64,000 bases of DNA from UBA1444 sp964521625 (GTDB lineage: Bacteria; Bacillota; Negativicutes; UBA1444). Within the stretch, counting starts at the first letter, position 1; each line of letters starts with the position of its first letter. The position numbers and the translations under genes were made by a program. The notes under the pieces are model-generated. The model made no database searches. It saw only the letters and a program-made list of their open reading frames with translations, and had not been told where the DNA came from. Where the stretch lies: positions 112,122 to 176,121 of the forward strand of contig CAZFSM010000008.1 of NCBI GenBank assembly GCA_964521625.1. Reading direction: 5' to 3'. This document shows, in pieces, positions 51,385 to 59,605 of this stretch.

Positions 51385-52709
51385 GCAGTACAACAGGAAA
51401 ACCACTGGGACTGGTGTTTTTTCCGGCGTTTGACTGGGCGATTTCGCCGACGCATCCCGAGCGGGAAGAGCGCCTGCTGTTTACTCGCGATCAGGTGCTG
51501 GAAGAAGGGCTGCTCGATTTGCCGCAGATTCGCGAGTATAAACCGCGCCTGGCATCAATCGCCGATCTGGAGCGGGTTCACATCGGCGTGCCGGATATTG
51601 CATCGCTGATTACCGATGCACACCGGGTGTCAGCCGGCGGAGCGATCACAGCGGCGGAATCGGTGCTGCGCGGCGAAACGGCCAGGGCGTTTGCCCTGGT
51701 GCGCCCGCCAGGCCACCATGCGATGCGGGTGGTGCATGGAACTAGGGGATTTTGCGCCGTCAATATCGAAGCGGTGATGATTGAATCGCTCAGGCGGAAG
51801 TATGGCCTGCGCCGGGTGGCGATCGTCGATACAGATGTGCATCACGGCGACGGAACCCAGGATATTTATTACCATGACCCGGATACCTTGTTCATTTCGT
51901 TTCATCAGGATGGTCGCACGCTGTATCCGGGGACAGGCTTTCCGAGTGAAGCCGGCAGCCCCGCCGCCCTGATGTCGACGGTCAATATCCCGTTGCCGCC
52001 CGGTACAACAGACGCGGGCCTCCACAGCGTGCTCGATGAGCTGGTACTGCCGATGCTGGCCGATTTCCAGCCGGATTTAATCGTTAATTCCGCTGGACAG
52101 GATAATCACTACAGCGATCCGTTGGCCAATATGGCTGTGACGGCGCAAGGCTACGCCCGCCTGGCCGAAAAACTACGGGCTGATGTGGCGGTGCTGGAAG
52201 GCGGCTACTCCATCGAAGATGCGCTGCCATATGTGAATGTCGGGATTATCCTGGCGATGGCCGGACTGGATTATCGCCGGGTGCTGGAGCCGGACCTGGA
52301 CCGGGCGCCAGTGCAGTCGGCGGCCACGACGGCCTATATCCAGAAATTGATTGCCGACTGGCGCGGCAAGTGGGCGAACCGCGAGCAATTGCGACGCTCT
52401 GCGATAGCGGCGACCGGCGATTCCTGGCAACGTGAACGGGACATTTTCTATGATGACAGCCAGATCATGGAGCACCAGCGGGAATCGATCCATTATTGCC
52501 CGCATTGCCCCGGCTATATGGCGATATCGACAGAATCGAGCGGCAGTCGCAGCGGCGAAAAATCGGCATTCGCAGTAGTGCTGCAGCAGGAGTCGTGCCC
52601 AACCTGTCGCGAGCGCGGCAAAGACGCCCTGACTAAAGCAAAACGGCAAAGAGATCATCAATATTTTGTGTTGCAGGATAAAAAAGAAGATAGCTGCGGT
52701 AGAATATAA
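51381..52709 (+). CDS. Histone-deacetylase-fold amidohydrolase with C-terminal cysteine motif
   Basis: The 442-residue product has the arginase/HDAC fold: HPEREERLLFTRDQVLEE, RPPGHHAM (catalytic histidines), the metal ligands in DTDVHHGDGTQDIYYHD, and NSAGQDNHYSDPLANM. Bacterial members deacetylate acetylpolyamines or other amides. The last 75 residues are not part of the fold and carry CPHCPGY and CPTCRERG, a probable zinc site. The GTG start overlaps the hydantoinase stop by 4 bases. The substrate is unknown; its coupling to HgdC and the hydantoinase suggests a shared pathway. Confidence 0.88.
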   Translation: MSSTTGKPLGLVFFPAFDWAISPTHPEREERLLFTRDQVLEEGLLDLPQIREYKPRLASIADLERVHIGVPDIASLITDAHRVSAGGAITAAESVLRGETARAFALVRPPGHHAMRVVHGTRGFCAVNIEAVMIESLRRKYGLRRVAIVDTDVHHGDGTQDIYYHDPDTLFISFHQDGRTLYPGTGFPSEAGSPAALMSTVNIPLPPGTTDAGLHSVLDELVLPMLADFQPDLIVNSAGQDNHYSDPLANMAVTAQGYARLAEKLRADVAVLEGGYSIEDALPYVNVGIILAMAGLDYRRVLEPDLDRAPVQSAATTAYIQKLIADWRGKWANREQLRRSAIAATGDSWQRERDIFYDDSQIMEHQRESIHYCPHCPGYMAISTESSGSRSGEKSAFAVVLQQESCPTCRERGKDALTKAKRQRDHQYFVLQDKKEDSCGRI

Positions 52710-52734
52710 GATAAGAATGAAGGAGTAATGTTTG

Positions 52735-53472
52735 ATGCAAAGAGTTGATGGACGGGCGGCGGACCAACTGCGCCCGCTAAAAATGCAACGGGACTATCTG
52801 AAGTTTGCCGAGGGTTCGGTAATGATCGAAGTGGGCGATACCCGGGTGCTGTGCAGCGCCAGTGTGGAAGAAAAGGTGCCGCCGTTTCTCAAAGGCAGCG
52901 GCAGCGGCTGGGTGACAGCCGAATATTCGCTGTTGCCCCGCTCGACCGGCACCCGCAACCAACGCGAATCGGCCAAAGGCAAACTGACCGGCAGAACCCA
53001 TGAAATTCAGCGCCTGATTGGCCGATCGCTGCGTAGCGTGGTCGATTTGAAAGCGCTTGGCGAACGCACGATCTGGCTTGACTGCGATGTAATCCAGGCT
53101 GATGGCGGCACGCGCACCGCATCGATCACCGGCGCATTTGTCGCGTTGGTGGATGCCCTGAACCGGATTGGTTTTGCCGAGACAGCCACATTCCCGGTAC
53201 GCGATTTTCTGGCGGCGGTGAGTGTCGGCATATTAAAGGAAGGACCGGCGCTGGATCTTTGCTATGTAGAGGACTCGTCAGCCATTGTCGACATGAATCT
53301 GGTCATGACTGGTGGCGGCTGCTTTGTCGAGGTTCAGGGGACAGGCGAACAGGCGCCGTTTAGTAGGCAGGAAATGGACGCCATGCTGCAACTTGGCGAA
53401 GCGGGAATTAAACATCTGATGCAACTGCAACGCGAAGTGCTGGGCGATTTGGCGGCGAGGGTGGGAAAATAG
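52735..53472 (+). CDS. rph: Ribonuclease PH
   Basis: RNase PH (245 residues) trims the 3' ends of tRNA precursors by phosphorolysis. It has VDGRAADQLRPLK, the RNA-binding EYSLLPRSTGTRNQRESAKGK and the phosphate-site segment LDCDVIQADGGTRTASITGA. ATG 52735 has AAGGAG 9 bases upstream. The gene is full-length and precedes rdgB by 3 bases, a common pairing. Confidence 0.97.
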   Translation: MQRVDGRAADQLRPLKMQRDYLKFAEGSVMIEVGDTRVLCSASVEEKVPPFLKGSGSGWVTAEYSLLPRSTGTRNQRESAKGKLTGRTHEIQRLIGRSLRSVVDLKALGERTIWLDCDVIQADGGTRTASITGAFVALVDALNRIGFAETATFPVRDFLAAVSVGILKEGPALDLCYVEDSSAIVDMNLVMTGGGCFVEVQGTGEQAPFSRQEMDAMLQLGEAGIKHLMQLQREVLGDLAARVGK

Positions 53473-53475
53473 CCG

Positions 53476-54075
53476 ATGAACAAGATGGTCGCAGGCACGC
53501 GAAATGCGGGCAAAGTGCTTGAAATCCGGCAGGCATTGGCGGAATTGCCGTTTGAAGTCAGCGGCATCCCGGACGAAGGACTGGCGGACGTAGAGGAAAC
53601 CGGCGTAACTTTTAGCGAAAATGCAATATTGAAAGCGCGTTACTATGCGCAGCATACCGGCGAGTTCTGCCTGGCCGACGACTCCGGGCTGGAAGTGGAT
53701 GCCCTGGGTGGTGCGCCCGGCGTGTACTCGGCCCGTTACTCCGGCGAAGGCGCAACGGACGCCGCAAATAATCGAAAACTATTGCTGGCGCTGCAGGACG
53801 TGCCACCGGAAAAACGCACGGCCCGGTTCCGCAGCGTACTAGCCTTGGCAGGGCCGGATGGGTCGCTGCTGCTCGCCGACGGAACCTGTGAAGGGGTAAT
53901 CCTGACCGAGCCGAAAGGCGATGGCGGTTTTGGTTATGATCCGCTGTTCTGGATGCCTGACCAGCAGAAAACGCTGGCCGAAATGACGGTGCAGGAGAAA
54001 AACGCGATCAGTCACCGGGGCAATGCGTTGAAAGTGTTAAAACAAAAGTTGCTGTCGCAACTGCAGGCGAAGTAG
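53476..54075 (+). CDS. rdgB: XTP/dITP diphosphatase (RdgB/HAM1)
   Basis: The 199-residue nucleotide-pool cleaner hydrolyses deaminated purine triphosphates (XTP, dITP). It has VAGTRNAGKVLEI, FSENAILKARYYA, CLADDSGLEVDALGGAPGVYSARY, GFGYDPLFW and SHRGNALK, all standard. It is coupled to rph (3-base gap) and followed by a phosphoesterase gene. Confidence 0.96.
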   Translation: MNKMVAGTRNAGKVLEIRQALAELPFEVSGIPDEGLADVEETGVTFSENAILKARYYAQHTGEFCLADDSGLEVDALGGAPGVYSARYSGEGATDAANNRKLLLALQDVPPEKRTARFRSVLALAGPDGSLLLADGTCEGVILTEPKGDGGFGYDPLFWMPDQQKTLAEMTVQEKNAISHRGNALKVLKQKLLSQLQAK

Positions 54076-54084
54076 ACCCGGACG

Positions 54085-54570
54085 ATGTTGCGAATTGGCG
54101 TTCTCGGCGATAGCCACGGCGATATTCGTTCGATCAACCAGGCGGTCTCTTTGGCCGGCGCGGTCGATTTGTGGCTGCACACCGGCGATTTTTGCCGGGA
54201 TGCAATGGTTTTGGCTACGCTGACCACGGCGCAAGTGTTGATGGTGGCTGGCAACTGCGATGGCCGCAATGAAGCAAAACCGGATGAATTTGTTGAATTG
54301 GCTGGTTTTCATATCTGGCTGACGCATGGACATCGGCATGGTGTAAAGCAGGACACGCACGATCTGGCAGCTTGGGCGCTTCGTTATGAAGCCGATATCG
54401 TCGTATACGGACATACTCATCAGGCTTTGATTAAGTCGGATGCCGGAATTCTATTGTTTAACCCGGGCAGCACCGTGTTACCACGCCGCGGTAAAAAGGG
54501 TTCTTTTGGCATTCTGGAACTTACTGAACACCCCGAAAAAATTAATCCTCAGCTAATTAGCCTACCCTGA
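54085..54570 (+). CDS. YfcE/MJ0936-type metallophosphodiesterase
   Basis: The 161-residue single-domain calcineurin-fold enzyme has GVLGDSHGDIRSI, HTGDFCRDA, VAGNCDGRN, THGHRHGV and VYGHTHQAL, a complete set of metal ligands. The family hydrolyses artificial phosphodiesters; the natural substrate is uncertain. It follows rdgB by 9 bases and ends this operon. Confidence 0.92.
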   Translation: MLRIGVLGDSHGDIRSINQAVSLAGAVDLWLHTGDFCRDAMVLATLTTAQVLMVAGNCDGRNEAKPDEFVELAGFHIWLTHGHRHGVKQDTHDLAAWALRYEADIVVYGHTHQALIKSDAGILLFNPGSTVLPRRGKKGSFGILELTEHPEKINPQLISLP

Positions 54571-54658
54571 AGGAGAAAGACTTCTTATGTAGAATATATT
54601 AATTCAACATTTTGCCAAGCAAGCAGCTTTGCGAAATGAATAAAATGAGAGCTGGGGG

Positions 54659-55888
54659 ATGAGGATGGATATCCGGGAAGAAGCCTTGAAACTGCGCAGA
54701 AAGCACCATGGATTACTGGCAACCTGTCCCAAAACTGCACTGACCACCCGGGAAGAGCTCAGCATCATTTATACGCCGGGTGTGGCGGAACCTTGCAAGG
54801 ATATCAAAGCCAATCCAGACCTTTCGTTCGAACTGACCTGTCGCGGCAACATGGTGGCAGTGGTCTCCGACGGGACTAGAGTTCTGGGGCTGGGCGATAT
54901 CGGACCGGCGGCGGCGATGCCGGTAATGGAAGGAAAAGCGATCCTGTTTAAAGTTTTCGCCGATGTGGATGCCATCCCCATTTGTCTGGACACGAAAGAC
55001 CCGGAAAAATTCATCGAGATGGTGAAGCTGCTGGAGCCGACATTTGGCGGAATTAACTTGGAAGACATTTCTTCGCCCAAATGCTATGACATTGAAGACC
55101 GTTTGAAGGCAGAAATGAATATTCCGGTTTTCCACGATGATCAACATGGCACAGCAGTGGCTGCTTTAGCCACGCTGATCGGCGCTTTGCGCCTGGTTAA
55201 GAAGGATATCGGAACAGCCCGTATTGTTGTAAATGGCGCTGGCGCCGCTGGGACTGCTATCGGACGTCTGCTGGTCAATGCAGGGGCAAAAAGTCTGGTC
55301 ATGGTTGATCTGCAAGGCGCGCTATATGATGGAATGCCCGGTCTCAACCGAGTACAGGAACAACTGGCCAAAACCTCCAATCACGATAAACGCAAAGGTA
55401 ATTTGGTGGAAATGGCCAAAGGCGCCGATGTGCTGATTGGCGTATCGGGCCCGGGATTATTCACCAAAGAAATTGTTGCCAGTATGGCTAAAGACTCTAT
55501 CGTTCTGCCGATGGCCAACCCGGTGCCGGAAATCATGTATCCCGAGGCCAAAGCGGCCGGTGTTCGCGTTTATGGTTCCGGTCGTTCGGATGCACCGAAC
55601 CAGACCAACAACGTCACTGTTTTCCCCGGTTTGTTCCGTGGTGCGCTTGACGTGAGAGCCCGCAGCATCACCGAGGCGATGAAGTTGGCTGCCGCCAATG
55701 CGATTGCCGAACTCGTGCCGGAAAAAGACCTGCGCGATGATTTTGTTGTTGTTGACGCGTTTGATCCGCGCGTAGCACCTGCGGTCGCTGCTGCTGTAGC
55801 CAAAGTAGCAATTGAAACTGGTGTAGCCCGTGTAAATATTGATCCGGAAGAAGTGCGGGCCCGGGCAGCGGCGCGAATTGGCCGTTAA
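54659..55888 (+). CDS. NAD(P)-dependent malic enzyme
   Basis: The 409-residue short-type malic enzyme decarboxylates malate to pyruvate. It has IYTPGVAEPCKDI (catalytic Tyr), DIGPAAAMPVMEGKAILFK (catalytic Lys), the metal ligands in FHDDQHGTA, and the cofactor loop VVNGAGAAGTAIGRLL. It lacks the phosphotransacetylase tail of larger forms. ATG 54665, two codons in, is an equally good start. It is probably monocistronic. An oxaloacetate-decarboxylase-like role is also possible in the family. Confidence 0.95.
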   Translation: MRMDIREEALKLRRKHHGLLATCPKTALTTREELSIIYTPGVAEPCKDIKANPDLSFELTCRGNMVAVVSDGTRVLGLGDIGPAAAMPVMEGKAILFKVFADVDAIPICLDTKDPEKFIEMVKLLEPTFGGINLEDISSPKCYDIEDRLKAEMNIPVFHDDQHGTAVAALATLIGALRLVKKDIGTARIVVNGAGAAGTAIGRLLVNAGAKSLVMVDLQGALYDGMPGLNRVQEQLAKTSNHDKRKGNLVEMAKGADVLIGVSGPGLFTKEIVASMAKDSIVLPMANPVPEIMYPEAKAAGVRVYGSGRSDAPNQTNNVTVFPGLFRGALDVRARSITEAMKLAAANAIAELVPEKDLRDDFVVVDAFDPRVAPAVAAAVAKVAIETGVARVNIDPEEVRARAAARIGR

Positions 55889-55925
55889 TCACAGCTGCGA
55901 TTTGCTGCAATAACAATTTTAAAGC

Positions 55926-55955
55926 TTGACACTCATGAAGATTGTGTAGTACAAT
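55926..55955 (+). promoter_or_regulatory. Promoter of the tRNA-Pro/Gly/Arg cluster
   Basis: TTGACA (55926-55931), an 18-base spacer and TACAAT (55950-55955) lie 15 bases before tRNA-Pro. Confidence 0.8.
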
Positions 55956-55969
55956 AACTCTCGCATCGA

Positions 55970-56046
55970 CGGGGCGTGGCTCAGCTTGGTAGAGCACCTG
56001 CCTTGGGAGCAGGGGGTCGCAGGTTCGAATCCTGCCGCTCCGACCA
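55970..56046 (+). tRNA. tRNA-Pro (anticodon TGG)
   Basis: A 77-nt cloverleaf with acceptor CGGGGCG/CGCTCCG (one G-U), anticodon loop CTTGGGA (TGG) and encoded CCA. Confidence 0.97.
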
Positions 56047-56054
56047 TAAACAAT

Positions 56055-56128
56055 GCGGGTGTAACTCAATGGTAGAGTGTCAGCCTTCCAAGCTGATCAC
56101 GAGGGTTCGATTCCCTTCACCCGCTCCA
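56055..56128 (+). tRNA. tRNA-Gly (anticodon TCC)
   Basis: A 74-nt cloverleaf with acceptor GCGGGTG/CACCCGC, anticodon loop CTTCCAA (TCC), discriminator T and encoded CCA. Confidence 0.97.
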
Positions 56129-56156
56129 TTTTTTTGTCAGAAATGGGCAGACCAGT

Positions 56157-56232
56157 GTCCCAGTAGCTCAGGGGATAGAGCAACGGACTTCTAATCCGTT
56201 GGCCGTAGGTTCGATTCCTACCTGGGACGCCA
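56157..56232 (+). tRNA. tRNA-Arg (anticodon TCT)
   Basis: A 76-nt cloverleaf with acceptor GTCCCAG/CTGGGAC, anticodon loop CTTCTAA (TCT), discriminator G and encoded CCA. Confidence 0.97.
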
Positions 56233-56549
56233 AAAGAAATCAAGCCTTCCGAGAGTTTTTCTCGGAAGGCTATTTTTGTGTTTTGTGCACATTTTGCTAA
56301 CGCGGTTTTTGTGATGCTATTTTTTGGGGCGTGTCAAATCGCTTTGAGCAATAGATGTTAAGATTTAACATTTGTTTGCTATTGAATCTTACAAATTATA
56401 CAATTCAATTAGTTATTCACAGTGTTCAAAATAGCCAATAAATTTGTCCATCCGACATCCGCTGCACAACTTGCAACGGGGTCAAACCAAAAACGACCGC
56501 AATGGCGGTGACCGTTCGCAGCAATACAACGTGGAGGAGGCTATCCGGC
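56233..56549. other. Intergenic region with terminator and a palindrome
   Basis: Behind the tRNA cluster terminator (56243-56276) the AT-rich stretch holds ATGTTAA-GAT-TTAACAT (56354-56370), an operator-like palindrome. GGAGGAGG lies just before the CheB-CheR ATG. No small gene is seen. Confidence 0.5.
56243..56276 (+). terminator. Terminator of the tRNA cluster
   Basis: A perfect 11-bp stem (56243-56253 with 56261-56271) is followed by ATTTTTG. Confidence 0.9.
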
Positions 56550-59500
56550 ATGACCGTGAAAATTAAGGGCAAGCCGCAAATAGCGGATGCAATAACTGCC
56601 GCCGAGTTTTCCATTGTTGGCATCGGAGCCTCTGCTGGAGGCCTCGCCGCTTTTGAAGCGTTTTTTTCCGCCATGCCTGCCGACGTCGATACAGGCATGG
56701 CTTTTGTTTTGGTGCAGCACCTGGCCCCTGACCACAAGAGCATTCTGACCGAGATCATCCGGCGCTACACGCGGATGCAGGTGTCCGAGGTCGTGGACGG
56801 GATGAAGGTGGAGCCTAACTGCGCCTACATCATCCCCCCAAATAGGGATATGGCTTTTATGAACGGGTCCCTGCAGCTGCTCGAGCCATCCTCGCCCCGG
56901 GGCCAGCGCCTGCCCATCGATTTTTTCTTCCGGTCGCTCGCGGCAGACCAGCACGAACGGGCCATCTGCATCGTGCTGTCCGGCACCGGCAGCGATGGCA
57001 CCCTCGGCGTGCGGGCCATCAAGGGCGAGGGAGGCATGGTAATGGCGCAGAAGCCGGAATCCACCGAGTACGACGGCATGCCGTGCAGCGCGATTGCTAC
57101 CGGTTTGGTGGACTATGTGCTGTCTCCGGCCGAAATGCCGGCGCAGCTTGTCTCCTACGCAACCCACGCGTTCAGAAAGCAGGCCTCCCCCCTCGCGGCC
57201 CCTCCTCTCAGGGATGAAAGCCAGATGAAGAAGGTTTTTGTCCTGCTGCGCTCGCAGGTCGGCCACGATTTCTCCGGCTACAAACAGAGCACCATTGTCC
57301 GCCGCACCGAGAGGCGCATGGCGGTGCACCAGATCGACCGGCTGGAGGAATACGTACGTTTTTTGCAGAAAAATCCGGTTGAAGTGGAGGCGCTGTTCAA
57401 CGACTATCTGATCAACGTCACCAGCTTTTTCCGTGACACGGAAGCGTTCGCGGCGCTCGCGGCCCAGGTGATCCCGAATCTGTTTGCAGGCAAGAGTCCC
57501 GGAGACTCCGTGCGCGTCTGGGTACCCGGCTGCTCCACCGGCGAGGAGGCCTACTCCATCGCCATATTGCTGCAGGAACAGATGGAGGCGCGAAAACAAT
57601 ATTTCAAACTGCAGGTGTTCGCCACAGACATCGACAGAAGAGCGCTCGATCAGGCCCGCTCCGGCATTTACCCGGTCAGCGTCGCCGCCGACATCTCCCC
57701 GGAGCGGCTGGCGCGCTTTTTTACCCAGGAACCCGGCTGCGGTGAATATCGCATCCGCAAAAACACCCGTGATATTCTGGTGTTCTCCGAACAGAATGTG
57801 ATCAAAGACCCGCCGTTTTCGAAGGTTGATCTGATCAGTTGCCGCAACCTCCTGATTTATCTGGACGGACCCCTACAAAAAAAGATCCTCCCGTTGTTTC
57901 ATTATGCGCTAAATCCCGGTGGCTTCCTCTTTTTGGGTACTTCCGAGACAGTGGGCGACTTTACGAATCTTTTTTTCCTGATGGACCGTTCCGCGAAGTG
58001 CTACCAAAGGAAATCGGAGACTTTGGGAACAAAGCCTCAAATCCTTGATGCTTTGCTTTCGCCTACAAGTGGCGGCGGTGGGCTGCATCGTTTCATCGGG
58101 CCGGCGCAGGCGCAACGAAAAGATGATTTGCGTGAGATTACCGAACGGACGCTGCTGGCGCAGTTCGCTCCCAACAGCGTACTGGTGAGCGAAAACGGCA
58201 AGATTCTATACTTTCATGGGAATACCGGACGCTTTTTCGAGCCGGCGCCGGGAGTGGCCAACCTGAATATCCTGAAAATGGCCCGCGAGGGCTTGCGACT
58301 GGAGTTGTCCGACGCCCTGCGCAAGGCGGCGGTGTTGGGCGAGAAGGTGTGCAAGGAAAATGTGCGGTTCAAGACCGATGGCGGATTCGGATTTGCCCAG
58401 CTGAGCGTACATCCTGTGGGGACTGGGGCTGAAGGCCACAATTTGTTTCTGGTCGCGCTGGAGGAATCGCCAAGAGCAGGGGCGAAACTCCCCCCAAAAG
58501 CCATCGGGAAAAAGCAAAAACCAGAGACCGCCGCAGAAAGAGCGGACGAACGGTTGGCAGTGCTGAGCCAGGAACTGCAGGAAAAAGAAGATATTCTGCA
58601 AAGTGCCAGGGAAGAACTGGAGACTTCCAACGAGGAACTCAAGTCCTCCAATGAAGAGATGCAGTCAGTGAATGAAGAACTGCAATCCACCAACGAAGAA
58701 CTGGAAACCTCCAAGGAAGAGCTGCAGTCCATCAACGAGGAACTGTCCACCGTGAATAACGAACTTCAAACCAAAGTAACCGACCTATCCCAAGTCAGCA
58801 ACGATATGAACAATCTGCTGGCCGGCACTGGAGTGGGCACCGTTTTTCTGGATCATCAGCAACGTATTCGGCGATTTACTCCTTCCGTCACGGCGCTCAT
58901 CAACCTGATCCCTTCGGATGTAGGGCGCCCGGTAGGGCACATTCTCACCAACCTGATCGGCTATGACAGCCTGGTGAAGGATGTGCAGTCGGTGCTGGAC
59001 AGCCTTGTCCCTAAAGAAGTGGAAGTTCATACCCAAGAGGACGAGTGGTTCATGTTGCGCATACGCCCCTATCGCACGCTGGAAAATGTCATCGAGGGTG
59101 CGGTCGTCGTATTTTTTAACATCACTGGAATGAAACGGCTGCAAATAGAGGTGCAAAAGACTTCGGGAAAAGCCGGAACCCTGTTTGCGATCATGCCGCA
59201 GGGCGTCCTGTTTCAGGATGCCAGTGAGCGAATCATTGAAGCCAATCCCGCAGCGCAGCGGATACTGGGGCTGACGGACGCACAGATGAAGGGGAATCCC
59301 TTTGTCCAGCCCCATTGGAAGACCGTGCGCGAAGATGGCAGCAACTTTCCGAAGGGGGAACAACCCGCCCAAAAAGCGCTCGCGACCGGGCAGGCGGCGC
59401 AGGGTACCGTCATGGGGATCGAATTCCCCCATAAAGCAGGCATCACCTGGCTGCGCGTCAATTCCATCCCACTGTTCATTCCCGGTGAGACGACACCGTA

Positions 59501-59567
59501 TCAAGTGGTTACGACATTGGACGAGATCACAGGCAGCGTGGATGTCGGGAAAGCGAATAAGAAATAG
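56550..59567 (+). CDS. CheB-CheR-PAS hybrid chemotaxis/signalling protein
   Basis: This 1005-residue cytoplasmic protein fuses opposing activities. A CheB methylesterase domain (about 18-200) has Ser28 in VGIGASAGG, the histidine in VQHLAPDHKS and the aspartate in GTGSDGTLG. A CheR methyltransferase domain (about 215-480) has NDYLINVTSFFRD and VWVPGCSTGEEAYSIA. A long heptad coiled coil (about 655-760; repeated NEELxS/T) and two PAS domains follow. No CheY receiver is present. Such hybrids may modify receptors or act in two-component signalling. ATG 56550 has GGAGGAGG upstream. The PAS/SpoIIE gene follows 38 bases on. Confidence 0.94.
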   Translation: MTVKIKGKPQIADAITAAEFSIVGIGASAGGLAAFEAFFSAMPADVDTGMAFVLVQHLAPDHKSILTEIIRRYTRMQVSEVVDGMKVEPNCAYIIPPNRDMAFMNGSLQLLEPSSPRGQRLPIDFFFRSLAADQHERAICIVLSGTGSDGTLGVRAIKGEGGMVMAQKPESTEYDGMPCSAIATGLVDYVLSPAEMPAQLVSYATHAFRKQASPLAAPPLRDESQMKKVFVLLRSQVGHDFSGYKQSTIVRRTERRMAVHQIDRLEEYVRFLQKNPVEVEALFNDYLINVTSFFRDTEAFAALAAQVIPNLFAGKSPGDSVRVWVPGCSTGEEAYSIAILLQEQMEARKQYFKLQVFATDIDRRALDQARSGIYPVSVAADISPERLARFFTQEPGCGEYRIRKNTRDILVFSEQNVIKDPPFSKVDLISCRNLLIYLDGPLQKKILPLFHYALNPGGFLFLGTSETVGDFTNLFFLMDRSAKCYQRKSETLGTKPQILDALLSPTSGGGGLHRFIGPAQAQRKDDLREITERTLLAQFAPNSVLVSENGKILYFHGNTGRFFEPAPGVANLNILKMAREGLRLELSDALRKAAVLGEKVCKENVRFKTDGGFGFAQLSVHPVGTGAEGHNLFLVALEESPRAGAKLPPKAIGKKQKPETAAERADERLAVLSQELQEKEDILQSAREELETSNEELKSSNEEMQSVNEELQSTNEELETSKEELQSINEELSTVNNELQTKVTDLSQVSNDMNNLLAGTGVGTVFLDHQQRIRRFTPSVTALINLIPSDVGRPVGHILTNLIGYDSLVKDVQSVLDSLVPKEVEVHTQEDEWFMLRIRPYRTLENVIEGAVVVFFNITGMKRLQIEVQKTSGKAGTLFAIMPQGVLFQDASERIIEANPAAQRILGLTDAQMKGNPFVQPHWKTVREDGSNFPKGEQPAQKALATGQAAQGTVMGIEFPHKAGITWLRVNSIPLFIPGETTPYQVVTTLDEITGSVDVGKANKK

Positions 59568-59605
59568 CCGGGTACTACGAAGCAATCGACCGGAGGCGCT
59601 TGAGT

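Noticed and set aside
50562..51455. 297-codon minus-strand frame opposite the hydantoinase-like gene
   Set aside because: It is rich in Pro/Ser/Arg, as expected for the antisense of a GC-rich gene, and the plus frame has clear motifs.
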